Shown piece by piece: positions 26,330 to 35,272 of a stretch of DNA of 64,000 nt (its first letter is position 1; the number at the start of each line of letters is the position of its first letter). The position numbers and the translations under genes are program-made. The stretch comes from CAXBGS01 sp963975425 (GTDB lineage Bacteria > Planctomycetota > Planctomycetia > Pirellulales > Pirellulaceae). Where the stretch lies: the NCBI GenBank assembly GCA_963975425.1, contig CAXBGS010000002.1:806001-870000 (forward strand), written 5' to 3'. The notes below the pieces were generated by a model that saw only the letters and a list, made by a program, of their open reading frames with translations, was not told the DNA's origin and did not search any database.

Positions 26330-27070
26330 CTACTTGTTGCATCGCTTGCGACGCAAACTGGCCGTAACCGTGATGCACCCCAGAAAGGCGATCGCGGATG
26401 GCTCTGGGATTGCCGTTGCCGTAATGGAGTCGATCCGAAACGCGGCCTGATAGAAGAACGGGTTTGCTTGGCCACTGGGGCGAGTTCCGCTGACCGTACC
26501 TTCGGATATCTCGAACTGGCTTAGATCCAGCGATGTTGGAAGCATCGTCGAACTGAACGCCGTTAGATCAAAGTCGGTAAAGGTAATCGCCAGTCGCGCC
26601 GTTTCGGGGCTTCCATCCAACAGGATCGTGTCTCCACTGACGTCCTGTGTCCCTGACGACACCCCATCGGACACGCCAAATTGCTCCGACGGTGGAAACA
26701 TTGCGTCATTCTGAAACTCATTGACCGTTGCCGAAGAGAAATTTCCATCTGACGAAAAGACGCCGCCGGCAAGATTTACACTGATGCCCAATGGTGGCAT
26801 TTGCATGTAACCGGCTGCCGAGCCACCAATCGCGCCATCGATGGTCAGAAAAGGAGTTACCGACGTATCGATCGTAAAGGATCCGGTAACCGCATCGCCC
26901 ATTTCAACCGACAGCCCAAATATGTCCGACGGATCGGGCAGGCCATTGTTGAACCGATTGGTGACCGTTCCGACAAAATCAAATTGAACGATTGCGGCAG
27001 TGGCGAAATTGCCGATTAACAACGGAAACAACAGACCGGCAAACGCGGTCACCATCATCTTGGTGCTCAT
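26330..27070 (-). CDS. PEP-CTERM sorting-domain secreted protein
   Basis: About 246 residues. The N-terminus is a signal peptide (MMVTAFAGLLFPLLIGNFATA); the body is beta-rich and Gly/Ser/Thr-rich with motifs such as FDFVGTVTN, VTGSFTIDTSVTPF and ITFTDFDLTAF that recur in extracellular PEP-CTERM proteins. The C-terminus carries the sorting signal: PEPSAIAFLGCITVTASLRRKR, i.e. PEP, a hydrophobic helix and a basic tail, recognised by exosortase for export to the cell surface or matrix. The start at 27070 gives the signal peptide directly and has GGAA upstream. No exosortase gene lies in the window. Confidence 0.88.
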   Translation of the reverse strand: MSTKMMVTAFAGLLFPLLIGNFATAAIVQFDFVGTVTNRFNNGLPDPSDIFGLSVEMGDAVTGSFTIDTSVTPFLTIDGAIGGSAAGYMQMPPLGISVNLAGGVFSSDGNFSSATVNEFQNDAMFPPSEQFGVSDGVSSGTQDVSGDTILLDGSPETARLAITFTDFDLTAFSSTMLPTSLDLSQFEISEGTVSGTRPSGQANPFFYQAAFRIDSITATAIPEPSAIAFLGCITVTASLRRKRCNK

Positions 27071-27422
27071 CAAATATTCCAGAAAATCGGGATCACAACC
27101 TAACAAATTCGATCATTCGAGACCGCAAGAATCCTAGTGGCGGCATTTACACCGGTCAACGATCTTTCCAAAAGAGGGAGAAGCTGTGACCTGGCCCCCC
27201 CTTCCTGGACCGACACCGAACCGTCCTGGAAAATCGTATCCAACGATCGCTGCCACCCTCGGCGTGTGCTGCCACAAATGACTAGGCCGCGTGGTGCCGC
27301 AAACGACACGCATGATGGTGGTCAAGCAGAAAGATTGGGCCTGGTCGCTTTCCTGCGGGTCCTGAAGCGTGTGCCTGAAGACATGCTTCGGCCCATCGAC
27401 CGGCGAACATCGGCACCGTGAC
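27071..27422. other. Gene-free stretch at the 3' end of the Mrp operon
   Basis: About 350 bases between the PEP-CTERM start and the last Mrp gene. No gene, repeat or strong hairpin recognised. Confidence 0.4.
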
Positions 27423-29126
27423 TTACAGGTAGTACAGCACCAAGCAGGTTGCAAAGAGGACGGTCGCCCAAAAGGTCATCGTACTGGTCGCCCACGTACG
27501 TCCCAACACGCCCTGTTCACTCAGCAGCGTCCGTCCGGCAGAAATCGTGTCTTGAACAACAACGATGGCATCCTTGCGGAACGACTGGTCAACGGCTTTG
27601 ATGGAAGTGCCCAGCAAACCGAGTGCGCCTGGTATCAAACGTCGATAGATCCAGTCGGTGTCCAAATTGGTCGAACGTTCTTCCGATGGATAAAGCCCCG
27701 ACTTCATCAAGACCACGAACGCCAACGCGGCAAACATCAACAATTGCAACTGCGTGACAACGTGTGTCACCGTGTAAGGATGATAGTCGACGTCGTAAGG
27801 CAGCCAGCGGTACAGCAACGGATAGGCGACGCCCAGTCCGATGCAAAAGAATGCCGCAATGCCCATCGCAACGAGCATATTCCACGGTGCTTCTTTGACG
27901 CGTTTACCCGAGTCGTGCGCGAAGAACGCGAAAAACGGAATTTTAATACCCGAGTGTTCCATGACACCGGCCGATGCGATCAGCAGAATAATCCACACGA
28001 CGAATTGATGTTCTTCGGCCGCCGCAGTGATGATCATCGACTTGCTGATGAAACCACTGAGTAACGGAAAGCCAGAAATCGCTCCGGCCCCGATCATGCA
28101 GAAAATGGTGGTCAGGGGCATCGACTTGTGCAGCCCGCCTAGTTCGGTCGCTTTGACCGTACCGACACGGTGAAGGACGGCGCCCATCGACATGAACAAC
28201 AGTGCTTTGTAGATGATGTGACAGAACGCATGGGCGATTGTCCCGTTGATGGCTAACTCGGTTCCGATCCCGATCCCCACCACCATGAATCCAAGTTGGT
28301 TGTTCAAGCTATAGGCTAACACCCGCCTTAGATCGTTCTCGATCACCGCAAAAATGATCGGGAATAACGTCATCGCACAGCCGATCCAAATCAACTGCTC
28401 GGTACCTGCAAACCCACGAGCGAGTGAATAAACGGCCAATTTGGTCGTAAAAGCGCTTAGAAAGACCGTGCCGGTAACCGTGGCTTCGGGATACGAATCC
28501 TGTAACCAATTGTGCAGAAACGGAAAGGCACACTTGATTCCAAACGCAATCAGAATCAGCAGTGCGCCCAGACTCATCGTCTCGCCCTCGGCGGTAAACT
28601 GCTCGAATGCCAGCGAACCCGTTTCGACGTAACGAATGATCGCCCCCGAAAGCAGCAAGACGCCGGATGCGACTTGGATAATCAGGTAACGCATCCCGCT
28701 GCGATACGAACGCTCGGTGTCACTGGCCCAGACCAAGAAGACACTTGAAATCGCAGTCAGTTCCCAGAAGACGAATAGCGTGATCAGATCGCCAGCACAG
28801 GCGGCACCGATTGCGGCACCGGCATAGATCAGTCCGGCGACATGCTGTCGGGTGTCGCGAACGTGCAGTGCATAGATCGACGCCATGATGGCGGCGAGAT
28901 GAAAAATGGTTCCAAAGATCCGACTCATCGCATCGATGCGGACCATGTTCAGCGTTTCGCCGAACAGCGTGATGTTGCCGTGGTTCCCCTCGGGCACCAT
29001 CCAAAACAATACCAAACTTGCCACGGACAAACCCAGCACCGCGAGCGCCTGCATGGCTCGCGGAATCAATGGCAGAAAGATCGCACCGGCGATCATGATC
29101 CAACCGGGCGGAAGGCTATCGATCAT
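27423..29126 (-). CDS. Mrp antiporter third ND-like subunit (MrpD/NuoN-like), last gene of operon
   Basis: A 567-residue polytopic membrane protein of the proton-pumping NADH dehydrogenase/Mrp subunit family. About 14 helices; the conserved Glu lies in FVFWELTAISS, and the Lys in AFGIKCAFPFLHNWLQDSYPEA, both needed for proton or cation movement in the family. HAFCHIIYKALLFMSMG and SGFPLLSGFISKSM are further family stretches. It is the third such subunit of this operon and is longer than its paralogues by a C-terminal extension after about 480. It overlaps the preceding small gene by 11 nt. In split Mrp complexes one of these stands in for the N-terminal part of MrpA; which one cannot be decided by eye. 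Confidence 0.9.
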   Translation of the reverse strand: MIDSLPPGWIMIAGAIFLPLIPRAMQALAVLGLSVASLVLFWMVPEGNHGNITLFGETLNMVRIDAMSRIFGTIFHLAAIMASIYALHVRDTRQHVAGLIYAGAAIGAACAGDLITLFVFWELTAISSVFLVWASDTERSYRSGMRYLIIQVASGVLLLSGAIIRYVETGSLAFEQFTAEGETMSLGALLILIAFGIKCAFPFLHNWLQDSYPEATVTGTVFLSAFTTKLAVYSLARGFAGTEQLIWIGCAMTLFPIIFAVIENDLRRVLAYSLNNQLGFMVVGIGIGTELAINGTIAHAFCHIIYKALLFMSMGAVLHRVGTVKATELGGLHKSMPLTTIFCMIGAGAISGFPLLSGFISKSMIITAAAEEHQFVVWIILLIASAGVMEHSGIKIPFFAFFAHDSGKRVKEAPWNMLVAMGIAAFFCIGLGVAYPLLYRWLPYDVDYHPYTVTHVVTQLQLLMFAALAFVVLMKSGLYPSEERSTNLDTDWIYRRLIPGALGLLGTSIKAVDQSFRKDAIVVVQDTISAGRTLLSEQGVLGRTWATSTMTFWATVLFATCLVLYYL

Positions 29127-29391
29127 AATAATCCTCCGGACGCTTGATGATCAGTCGCAGTAGGCGCCCCAGAAATACGACGGCGACAAATGCAACGAAC
29201 CCGAACCAAGCCTGGAACCCGAATGTTTTTTCTAGATCGAAATGCGGATGCGGGTTCTCATAAAACAAGTCGGCAGCAACCAGCCCTGCACACGTGAGAA
29301 CCAGCAAACCGATCATCAAGCGAATGTTACCGGGACGTTCGAACCAGCTTTGGTCACCCGCATGCGTTTCAGTGTTGGATGAATGTGCCAT
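29116..29391 (-). CDS. Small two-helix membrane protein of the Mrp operon
   Basis: 91 residues with two membrane helices (LMIGLLVLTCAGLVAADLF and FGFVAFVAVVFLGRLLRL) and a conserved-looking end RPEDYYDR. I recall similar unnamed proteins inside split-type Mrp operons of other bacteria, so it is probably a real accessory subunit of the complex. It begins 3 nt after the end of the upstream ND-like gene and overlaps the downstream one by 11 nt, indicating coupled translation. No enzymatic motif. Confidence 0.8.
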   Translation of the reverse strand: MAHSSNTETHAGDQSWFERPGNIRLMIGLLVLTCAGLVAADLFYENPHPHFDLEKTFGFQAWFGFVAFVAVVFLGRLLRLIIKRPEDYYDR

Positions 29392-29394
29392 AAC

Positions 29395-30885
29395 TTAGCC
29401 ATTGCCCCCTGTCGAAATCGGGACCAAGACGTCGTAGATCCATTGAGCGGTGAAGAACAACACGACGCTGCCAATTGCCGTGATACATAGCGGAACGACA
29501 CACATCATCGGCGCTTCTTTGATTCCGACGTTCGGCTGGGAATCATCATCAGGAGCCATAAATGCGCGAATCGGGATCGGCATCAAGTAGGCAATATTCA
29601 ACAGCGAACTGATCATCAACGCCGCGGTGAGTGCATAGTGATGCGTTTCGGCAGTCGCAACGGCGAGAAACCATTTGCTCCAGGCACCACCGCCGGGCGG
29701 CAATCCGATGATGCTGACCGATGCAATCAGAAACGCCCCGAACGTGAACGGCATCGCGCGGCCGAGCCCACGCATTTCGCTGATATTCTTTTTGTGCGCG
29801 GCGACATAAATAGCCCCCGCACAGAAAAAGAGCGTGATCTTTCCGACGGCGTGCATCGCGATATGCATCCCGCCACCGATCACGCTGTTGGGTGTCGCCA
29901 ATGCAGCGCCCAAGGTGATGTAGGCCAATTGACTGATCGTTGAATAGGCAAGTCTTGCCTTTAAATTATCTTTCGTCATCGCAACGAGCGACGCTAGCAG
30001 CAACGACGTCGCGGCGGCATAGGCCAACCAAACACTGATACCGGTATCGCGCATCAGGTCGATGCCAAATATAAAGACAGCGACTTTCAACACCGAAAAG
30101 ACGCCGACTTTGACAACCGCGACAGCGTGCAGCAACGCACTGACGGGAGTTGGCGCGACCATCGCGGCGGGCAGCCAACGATGGAACGGCATCAAAGCGG
30201 CTTTACCGATCCCGAATGCGAACAACGCCAACAGGATTCCCAACTGCCAATCGGCAATCTCGCCTTCGGCATACGCGTCCGCGAGAATTCCGCCAAGTTT
30301 GAAATCGAGCGTTCCCGCAATCGACCATGTCCATGCGATCGCCAACATCAAGAATGCAACGGACGTCGACAACAAGATGCCCAAATAGACACGACCACCG
30401 TTGCGAGCTTCCGTCGTGCCGGCATGCGTGACAAGCGGGTAGGTCGAAAGCGTCATCACCTCGTAAGCGACGAACAGCGTGAACAAATTTGCGGAATAGG
30501 CGGCCGCGAGTGCCGCGAAAATCGCAACGGCAAAGCACGCAAAGAACCGCGTCTGATTCTTTTCGTGATGACCACGCATATAGCCGATGGCGTAAATCGT
30601 CGTCAGAATCCAAAGTCCAGAAGCGACCAGCGCGAACAACATCCCCAGCGGCTCGACGCGGAACGCAATATTGAATCCAGGCAACATTTCGCCGGCTGAC
30701 CACTCGGGGCGTCCGCCCGCAAAGACGACGGCGGCGAGTTTGCAGTTCAGCAGGAACAGAACCGCCGACACGATCAATGAACAGGCTTCGCGTAGATTCG
30801 GAGTCCGACCGAATAGAAACACCAGCAGCATCGCAATGACGGGTAACGTCATCGACAGCCAAATCATTTTTTCGGGAGTCATCAT
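29395..30885 (-). CDS. Mrp antiporter second ND-like subunit (MrpD family)
   Basis: About 496 residues and 14 helices, of the NADH:quinone oxidoreductase/Mrp antiporter membrane-subunit family. The key Glu is in FVAYEVMTLSTYPL and the key Lys in GIGKAALMPFHRWLPAAMVAPTPVSALLHA, the most conserved stretch of the family. LPPGGGAWSKW closes the conserved core. The ATG at 30885 overlaps the preceding stop (ATGA), so it is preferred over the longer open frame. It sits between the first D subunit and the small two-helix gene. Confidence 0.9.
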   Translation of the reverse strand: MMTPEKMIWLSMTLPVIAMLLVFLFGRTPNLREACSLIVSAVLFLLNCKLAAVVFAGGRPEWSAGEMLPGFNIAFRVEPLGMLFALVASGLWILTTIYAIGYMRGHHEKNQTRFFACFAVAIFAALAAAYSANLFTLFVAYEVMTLSTYPLVTHAGTTEARNGGRVYLGILLSTSVAFLMLAIAWTWSIAGTLDFKLGGILADAYAEGEIADWQLGILLALFAFGIGKAALMPFHRWLPAAMVAPTPVSALLHAVAVVKVGVFSVLKVAVFIFGIDLMRDTGISVWLAYAAATSLLLASLVAMTKDNLKARLAYSTISQLAYITLGAALATPNSVIGGGMHIAMHAVGKITLFFCAGAIYVAAHKKNISEMRGLGRAMPFTFGAFLIASVSIIGLPPGGGAWSKWFLAVATAETHHYALTAALMISSLLNIAYLMPIPIRAFMAPDDDSQPNVGIKEAPMMCVVPLCITAIGSVVLFFTAQWIYDVLVPISTGGNG

Positions 30886-32363
30886 GGTGCGGCTCCCAAC
30901 AGTGCGGCGGCGGCCTGTGATGCGATGCCAGCGGAGTAGGTCGTCCAAACGCCGAAGACAAGCGTCGACGCGATGACCGCATAGGTCGGCACGAGCATAC
31001 CGAGCGGCGCCTCGGTCGCTGCCAACGCTTTCTCGGACGGTTCCGAAAAGTACAGTGTTTCAACCACGCGCCAGACGTAGACCACGGCCAGCAATGAACT
31101 GAGCAACATCAACACAGCAACTGGCCAACGCCCCGTTTCGAATGCGGCGGTCAACAGCAACCATTTGCTGATGAAGCCCGCAGTGACGGGAACACCGATC
31201 AACCCAAGTCCACCAATCGCCCACGCGAATGATGTCCATGGCATCGTCCGACCGGCACCACGCCAATCGTCGATTTTGCTGCTGCCAAGTCGCAAAACGA
31301 AACAGCCGACCACCATAAACAAACCACCCTTGATGATTGCGTGGTTAAACATGTGCACGATGCCGGCGGTCAATCCGGTTTCGTTGGCGATGCTAATCCC
31401 CAGCAACATGTAACCGATTTGTGCAACGCTGGAATACGCCAGCAGTCGTTTGACGTTGTCTTGGAAGATCGCGGCGGTCGAGGCGGCAAAGATGCCCACC
31501 AACGCCAGAATCATCAATTCGGTGTCCAGCGGTAAACGTTCAAATGCAAAGTGCGGATTGAAAATCCCGAACAAAACGCGAATGAATGCATACACGGAAA
31601 CCTTGGTCGCGGTCGCGGCAATGAAACAGGTCACCACCGACGGAGCGTACGTGTATGCGTTGGGCAACCAGTGGTGAACCGGCACCACGGCCATCTTGAT
31701 ACACATCCCAATCGTAATGAATGCGAATGCCACCAAGACGGTTCTTGGTCCGCCCTCGGTCGTCAGCCGCGAAGCGATATCGGCCATGTTTAGCGTTCCG
31801 GTCATCTGATAGACCAAGCCAATGCCGATCAAAATAAACGTCGCTCCGATCGTTCCCAAAATCAAATACTGAAGCGCGGCCAAGGGTGCGCGTCGTGATT
31901 TCCCGAGACTGATCAGGGCATAAGATGACAGCGACGAAATCTCGAGGAACACAAACACATTGAACAGGTCACCGGTGATGCAAATGCCCAGCAAACCCGT
32001 GAGGCACAACAGGTAAGACGCATAGAAAAGTATATGTTTGGAACGTGGAATCTCGGCGTCGACACTGGCCGGTGCGTATGTCAGCACAACCGCACCGATC
32101 CCCGAGACAAACAGCATCACGAATCCGCTGAGCGTATCAACAACGTATTCGATTCCGTAGGGTGGAGCCCAGTTGCCAAGTTCGTAATGGATCGGCCCGG
32201 ACTCCATCGCCTTGCCGACCAGCACGACCGAGATGGCGAATGTGCACCACGCTGCCGCGAGGGCCAACAAATATGCGAGTTTTGGCTTGCCAAGAAAGAC
32301 GCACAGCGGTGCGACCAACATCGGCACCACGATCAACAAGATCGGTAGCTGGCTTTCCATCAT
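30882..32363 (-). CDS. mnhD: Na+/H+ antiporter subunit D (MrpD/MnhD)
   Basis: 493 residues, polytopic. MrpD is one of the ion-translocating subunits of the multi-subunit Mrp antiporter, exchanging Na+/K+ (or Li+) for protons at the cytoplasmic membrane. Visible hallmarks are FVFLEISSLSSYAL with the essential Glu, MCIKMAVVPVHHWLPNAYTYAPS with the essential Lys, YSSVAQIGYMLLGIS and VPVTAGFISKWLL. It follows MrpC directly with an ATGA overlap, the canonical C-D order, so I give it the mnhD symbol. Confidence 0.93.
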   Translation of the reverse strand: MMESQLPILLIVVPMLVAPLCVFLGKPKLAYLLALAAAWCTFAISVVLVGKAMESGPIHYELGNWAPPYGIEYVVDTLSGFVMLFVSGIGAVVLTYAPASVDAEIPRSKHILFYASYLLCLTGLLGICITGDLFNVFVFLEISSLSSYALISLGKSRRAPLAALQYLILGTIGATFILIGIGLVYQMTGTLNMADIASRLTTEGGPRTVLVAFAFITIGMCIKMAVVPVHHWLPNAYTYAPSVVTCFIAATATKVSVYAFIRVLFGIFNPHFAFERLPLDTELMILALVGIFAASTAAIFQDNVKRLLAYSSVAQIGYMLLGISIANETGLTAGIVHMFNHAIIKGGLFMVVGCFVLRLGSSKIDDWRGAGRTMPWTSFAWAIGGLGLIGVPVTAGFISKWLLLTAAFETGRWPVAVLMLLSSLLAVVYVWRVVETLYFSEPSEKALAATEAPLGMLVPTYAVIASTLVFGVWTTYSAGIASQAAAALLGAAP

Positions 32364-32902
32364 GCCCTCCGATCCAACGCAAGGATTTCGTCTTCCTCAA
32401 TCGTCCCGTATTCTTCGCGAATCCGTACGATCAGTGCGAGAGCAAGAGCCGTCGTGGCGATTCCGACCACAATCGCGGTCAGCATCAAGACGCTCGGCAA
32501 CGGATGCGAATAGATAATCGCTTCCGACGCGGCATGAGCGTCCGAAGCCAGATGCTGTGCGTGTTGGGTAAGTTCGCCGACATGATTTTCGACGTGGTCG
32601 GACGCATGATCGAGATGATCCGCAGCGGCATGTGCCGCCTCGCCGTGTGCATGATCGCCGTGTGTGTGATCGCCATGCGCCACGTCTTGCTGATCGGCCA
32701 ATGCCGGCGGGATGATCGGCGCGGTACCTCCGTCGACCTTTCCCATCGTGATGTAAAGCAAGAACACCGACGTCTGAAAAATATTCAAACCGATGATCGC
32801 TTTGATCAGGTTCTTGCTAGAGATAACAATGTAGAACCCGGTCATCATCAGAAAAATGACGATCCAGTAGTTGTATAGGCCTAGGACATGGTCAAGCGTC
32901 AT
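32360..32902 (-). CDS. mnhC: Na+/H+ antiporter subunit C (MrpC/MnhC) with a histidine-rich insert
   Basis: MrpC is the NuoK-like three-helix subunit of the Mrp antiporter. Here the helices are NYWIVIFLMMTGFYIVIS, LIKAIIGLNIFQTSVFLLY and VLMLTAIVVGIATTALALAL. Family members are usually about 110-125 residues; this one is 180 because about 60 residues rich in His, Ala, Asp and Glu (about 73-130, with 13 histidines between 76 and 123, e.g. HGDHTHGDHAHGE) lie between helices 2 and 3, after the conserved PIIPPALAD. By the usual topology this loop faces the outside. The gene overlaps mnhB and mnhD by ATGA. Confidence 0.92.
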   Translation of the reverse strand: MTLDHVLGLYNYWIVIFLMMTGFYIVISSKNLIKAIIGLNIFQTSVFLLYITMGKVDGGTAPIIPPALADQQDVAHGDHTHGDHAHGEAAHAAADHLDHASDHVENHVGELTQHAQHLASDAHAASEAIIYSHPLPSVLMLTAIVVGIATTALALALIVRIREEYGTIEEDEILALDRRA

Positions 32903-33336
32903 ACGATCGGCTTCCTTCCCGCAAAGGCGTAGAAGATCATCGTCATGACGGCCGTGACCGTGATGCCGACGCCAAGTTCGACGACAAAGATGCCCAAGTG
33001 TTGCCCCTGAGGCAGAAAGCTTGGGATCGATGGGTGATTCAGGACGCGATAGTCCAGAAAGTTGCCTCCCAGCATCATCGTTGCGACGCCCGTACCGCCG
33101 TACACCAACACGCCCAGAGCCATCAGTTTTTCCACAACGCGAGGCGGCGCGACTTGCTTTGCCGCATCGAGGCCAAAGACCAGCGAGTACAGAATCAAAG
33201 CTGCTGCCAAAATCACACCTGCTTGAAAGCCGCCGCCGGGCCCAAAATCACCGTGAAATTGGACATAACAACCGAACAACAAGATGTACGGTATCAGCAG
33301 TTTTGAAACGACACGGATGATTGGGAATGAAGTCAC
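32899..33336 (-). CDS. mnhB: Na+/H+ antiporter subunit B (MrpB/MnhB)
   Basis: 145 residues with four membrane helices. The MrpB/MnhB signature is clear: LIPYILLFGCYVQFHGDFGPGGGFQAGVI in form, an LALYSLVFG-like second helix (AAALILYSLVFGLDAA), GGTGVATMMLGGNFLDY, and the last helix LGVGITVTAVMTMIFYAF. It is an essential membrane subunit of the Mrp complex. ATGA overlaps with both neighbours. Confidence 0.95.
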   Translation of the reverse strand: MTSFPIIRVVSKLLIPYILLFGCYVQFHGDFGPGGGFQAGVILAAALILYSLVFGLDAAKQVAPPRVVEKLMALGVLVYGGTGVATMMLGGNFLDYRVLNHPSIPSFLPQGQHLGIFVVELGVGITVTAVMTMIFYAFAGRKPIV

Positions 33337-33887
33337 CGGACCACCTCTCGACCGGGTTCTGGCTCGTCGTCGCCTTTCCTTAGAATTAACATCACGGCAA
33401 TCCCCGCAGTGAAGATGACGGCGGTTTCGCCTAAGGTGTCATAGCCTCGATAGCTGGCCAACACCGCCGTGACGATATTGGGCATCCCGTGCATATCCGG
33501 CTGCGATTTCTCGACAAACGACGGGTCGGGATAAACGTGGATGGGAGCATTCGGGTCACCGTAATCCGGCATATCAAGCGTGCCGTAAACCAGCGCGCAT
33601 CCCGTTACGATCACGACCAACAATGGCATCACGGGCAAGCGCGTTGCACGCACCTGCGACCGACCGGTCAATGCAAGAGTGCCCAGCAGCAGCACCGTCG
33701 ATATCCCTGCGCCGACAGCGGCTTCGGTGAACGCGACGTCAGGTGCGTCCAGCAGCAGCATCCAGCTTGCACTTAAGAAGCTATAGATCCCCAAAAACAT
33801 GACCGCGGCCCACAAGTCACGGATCCGCGCAACCGTCACCGCGGTTGCTGCGAGCAGGGCCAACAGAGAGAAAACGATCAGGATCAT
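33333..33887 (-). CDS. MrpA C-terminal-like subunit (DUF4040 / MbhD-MbhE-like)
   Basis: 184 residues with five or so helices. The first half is the DUF4040 unit found in the MrpA C-terminus and in MbhD of membrane hydrogenases (RIRDLWAAVMFLGIYSFLSASWMLL, APDVAFTEAAVGAGISTVLLL with its conserved Glu). The second half, after a soluble loop, has SYRGYDTLGETAVIFTAG, which matches MbhE/MrpA end. In Mrp operons of the seven-gene type this is part of the giant MrpA; here it is a separate gene between G and B, so MrpA is split. ATGA overlaps on both sides. Confidence 0.9.
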   Translation of the reverse strand: MILIVFSLLALLAATAVTVARIRDLWAAVMFLGIYSFLSASWMLLLDAPDVAFTEAAVGAGISTVLLLGTLALTGRSQVRATRLPVMPLLVVIVTGCALVYGTLDMPDYGDPNAPIHVYPDPSFVEKSQPDMHGMPNIVTAVLASYRGYDTLGETAVIFTAGIAVMLILRKGDDEPEPGREVVR

Positions 33888-34246
33888 GGGGCAGATTCTT
33901 CGTTCACTTGTTTCTTGACTTCATCTTTCGGTTCAACGTCCAAGACCGGAACGAGGCCGTGAACCATGGCTGATCGGGCAAGCGCATGACAAGAACTCGG
34001 GCTCGTCACCAACAAGAAAAAAAGAATCATCAGCAGCTTGACCGAAATCAGGCTCGGTCCGGACTGAAATGATTGCAGCACCAGCCCCAAAACGATCATG
34101 GCCGCGCCCATGGTGTCGGTGATTCCGGCACCGTGCATCCGCGAATAAAACTCGGGCAAGCGGATGATTCCGATTCCGCCCATCACGGCAAAAAAGGAAC
34201 CGAGCAACAGAAACGTCCAGCTGAGGATGTCGATGAAAGCGGTCAT
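33884..34246 (-). CDS. mnhG: Na+/H+ antiporter subunit G (MrpG/MnhG)
   Basis: 120 residues, three helices. The MnhG signature is FLLLGSFFAVMGGIGIIRLPEFYSRMH followed by AGITDTMGAAMIVLGLVL, then LLMILFFLLVTSPSSCHALARSA, where the family has a TxPxxxHxxARAA motif. The charged 25-residue tail is longer than usual. It overlaps mnhF and the MrpA-C-like gene by ATGA. Confidence 0.95.
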   Translation of the reverse strand: MTAFIDILSWTFLLLGSFFAVMGGIGIIRLPEFYSRMHGAGITDTMGAAMIVLGLVLQSFQSGPSLISVKLLMILFFLLVTSPSSCHALARSAMVHGLVPVLDVEPKDEVKKQVNEESAP

Positions 34247-34524
34247 GAGAGTCGCCCTCCGCCGAAGCCGCCAAATTCGACAAAACGCAACAACGCGACC
34301 ATCCCGATGAAGTTCATCAAGCTGTACAACAGGGCCAGGTCAAGAAAGTCCGTGCGTCCGGTGATAAAACCGAACACGCAAATCAACAGAACCGTTTTGG
34401 TCCCGAACATATTCAATGCGAGCACACGGTCGAACACGGTCGGACCCAGCATCGCGCGAATCAATGCCAACACCATCGTGATGATGATCGCCGCAGATGA
34501 CACGGTGAACATGGTGGGAATCAT
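34243..34524 (-). CDS. mnhF: Na+/H+ antiporter subunit F (MrpF/MnhF)
   Basis: 93 residues with three helices: IIITMVLALIRAMLGPTVFDRVLALN contains the family's RxxxGPTxxDRVLA, and GRTDFLDLALLYSLMNFIG the D-x-ALxYxLxxF end. The ATG at 34524 overlaps the mrpE stop (ATGA), matching the other junctions, so it is preferred over 34545. Membrane subunit of the Mrp complex. Confidence 0.94.
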   Translation of the reverse strand: MIPTMFTVSSAAIIITMVLALIRAMLGPTVFDRVLALNMFGTKTVLLICVFGFITGRTDFLDLALLYSLMNFIGMVALLRFVEFGGFGGGRLS

Positions 34525-35015
34525 GATCCCGACTCCAAGCGGCAAATGCGTCGGCCCATTTCGCCGGACATGTCTTCCTCGGCGTCCGATTGCGAAATCG
34601 CATGGACCAGGATTTTGTTGCCGACGACTTTTACCGAGACCGTACCGGGCGTCAACGTGATCGAATTAGCCAAAATAACGCGGCCGAGTTCGGTTCTTTG
34701 ATTTGACTTGACCTCAATCAAGTTACGCTGCAGCGGAATCTTTGGCTGCAATAACATCCGTGTCACATCGATGTTCGAAAGGACAATCTCTTTCGCCAGC
34801 CAAGGCGCATAAGATGTGAATGGGCGCAAACCTAGGTGCGCCGGGGCACTTTCCTCGTCGATGATATTCATGCGATGCGAGAGGTAGATACAGAACAGCA
34901 CCGATGCCGCGCCCAAAGCCAAGATAAACGGCTCATCGAAATGGCCGGACCAAAGCAGCCAGCTGACCGTCAGTGCGATCGACAGTGTGATTGTATATTT
35001 CGACGAGCGCTTCAC
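34521..35015 (-). CDS. mnhE: Na+/H+ antiporter subunit E (MrpE/MnhE), first gene of operon
   Basis: 164 residues with two N-terminal helices (ITLSIALTVSWLLWSGHF, FILALGAASVLFCIYLSHRM) and a soluble part with YAPWLAKEIVLSNIDVTRMLL, then ILANSITLTPGTVSVKVVGN, the MrpE core motif (TPGT). It is the first gene of the operon, so the promoter should lie in 35016-35150. Order E-F-G-A'-B-C-D matches split group-2-like Mrp operons. Confidence 0.94.
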   Translation of the reverse strand: MKRSSKYTITLSIALTVSWLLWSGHFDEPFILALGAASVLFCIYLSHRMNIIDEESAPAHLGLRPFTSYAPWLAKEIVLSNIDVTRMLLQPKIPLQRNLIEVKSNQRTELGRVILANSITLTPGTVSVKVVGNKILVHAISQSDAEEDMSGEMGRRICRLESGS

Positions 35016-35146
35016 TGCGACATTTACCCCGTTTAGTCCAGCCGATCAGTCATCATCCACTGTGGCCGGAAACGATTCAGTCCGTTGACGGGGCAGAATA
35101 TAGCGACCTTGTCCACTGGCGAGAAGACGAACCTGATATCAATCCC

Positions 35147-35175
35147 TAAAACATCAAGATCAATCTTCTTGATGT
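35147..35175 (-). terminator. Probable intrinsic terminator for the upstream sulfatase gene
   Basis: Read on the minus strand, ACATCAAGA pairs with TCTTGATGT (9 bp, 7-nt loop) and is followed by a short T run. It lies about 100 nt after the minus-strand sulfatase stop and before the Mrp operon, so it would separate the two units. Confidence 0.55.
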
Positions 35176-35272
35176 AAAGATGAGTGGTCCGGCACTCGTC
35201 ATTGCAAAGCCGTGGACGGCGGCTTTTATGTCCATGCATGCGAAAAGGAACCTGAAATAGCAGGGTAAAACG

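Noticed and set aside
30203..31063. Minus-strand open frame (286 codons) in a second frame across two Mrp genes
   Set aside because: Arg-rich out-of-frame reading of two ND-like subunits that are clearly real.
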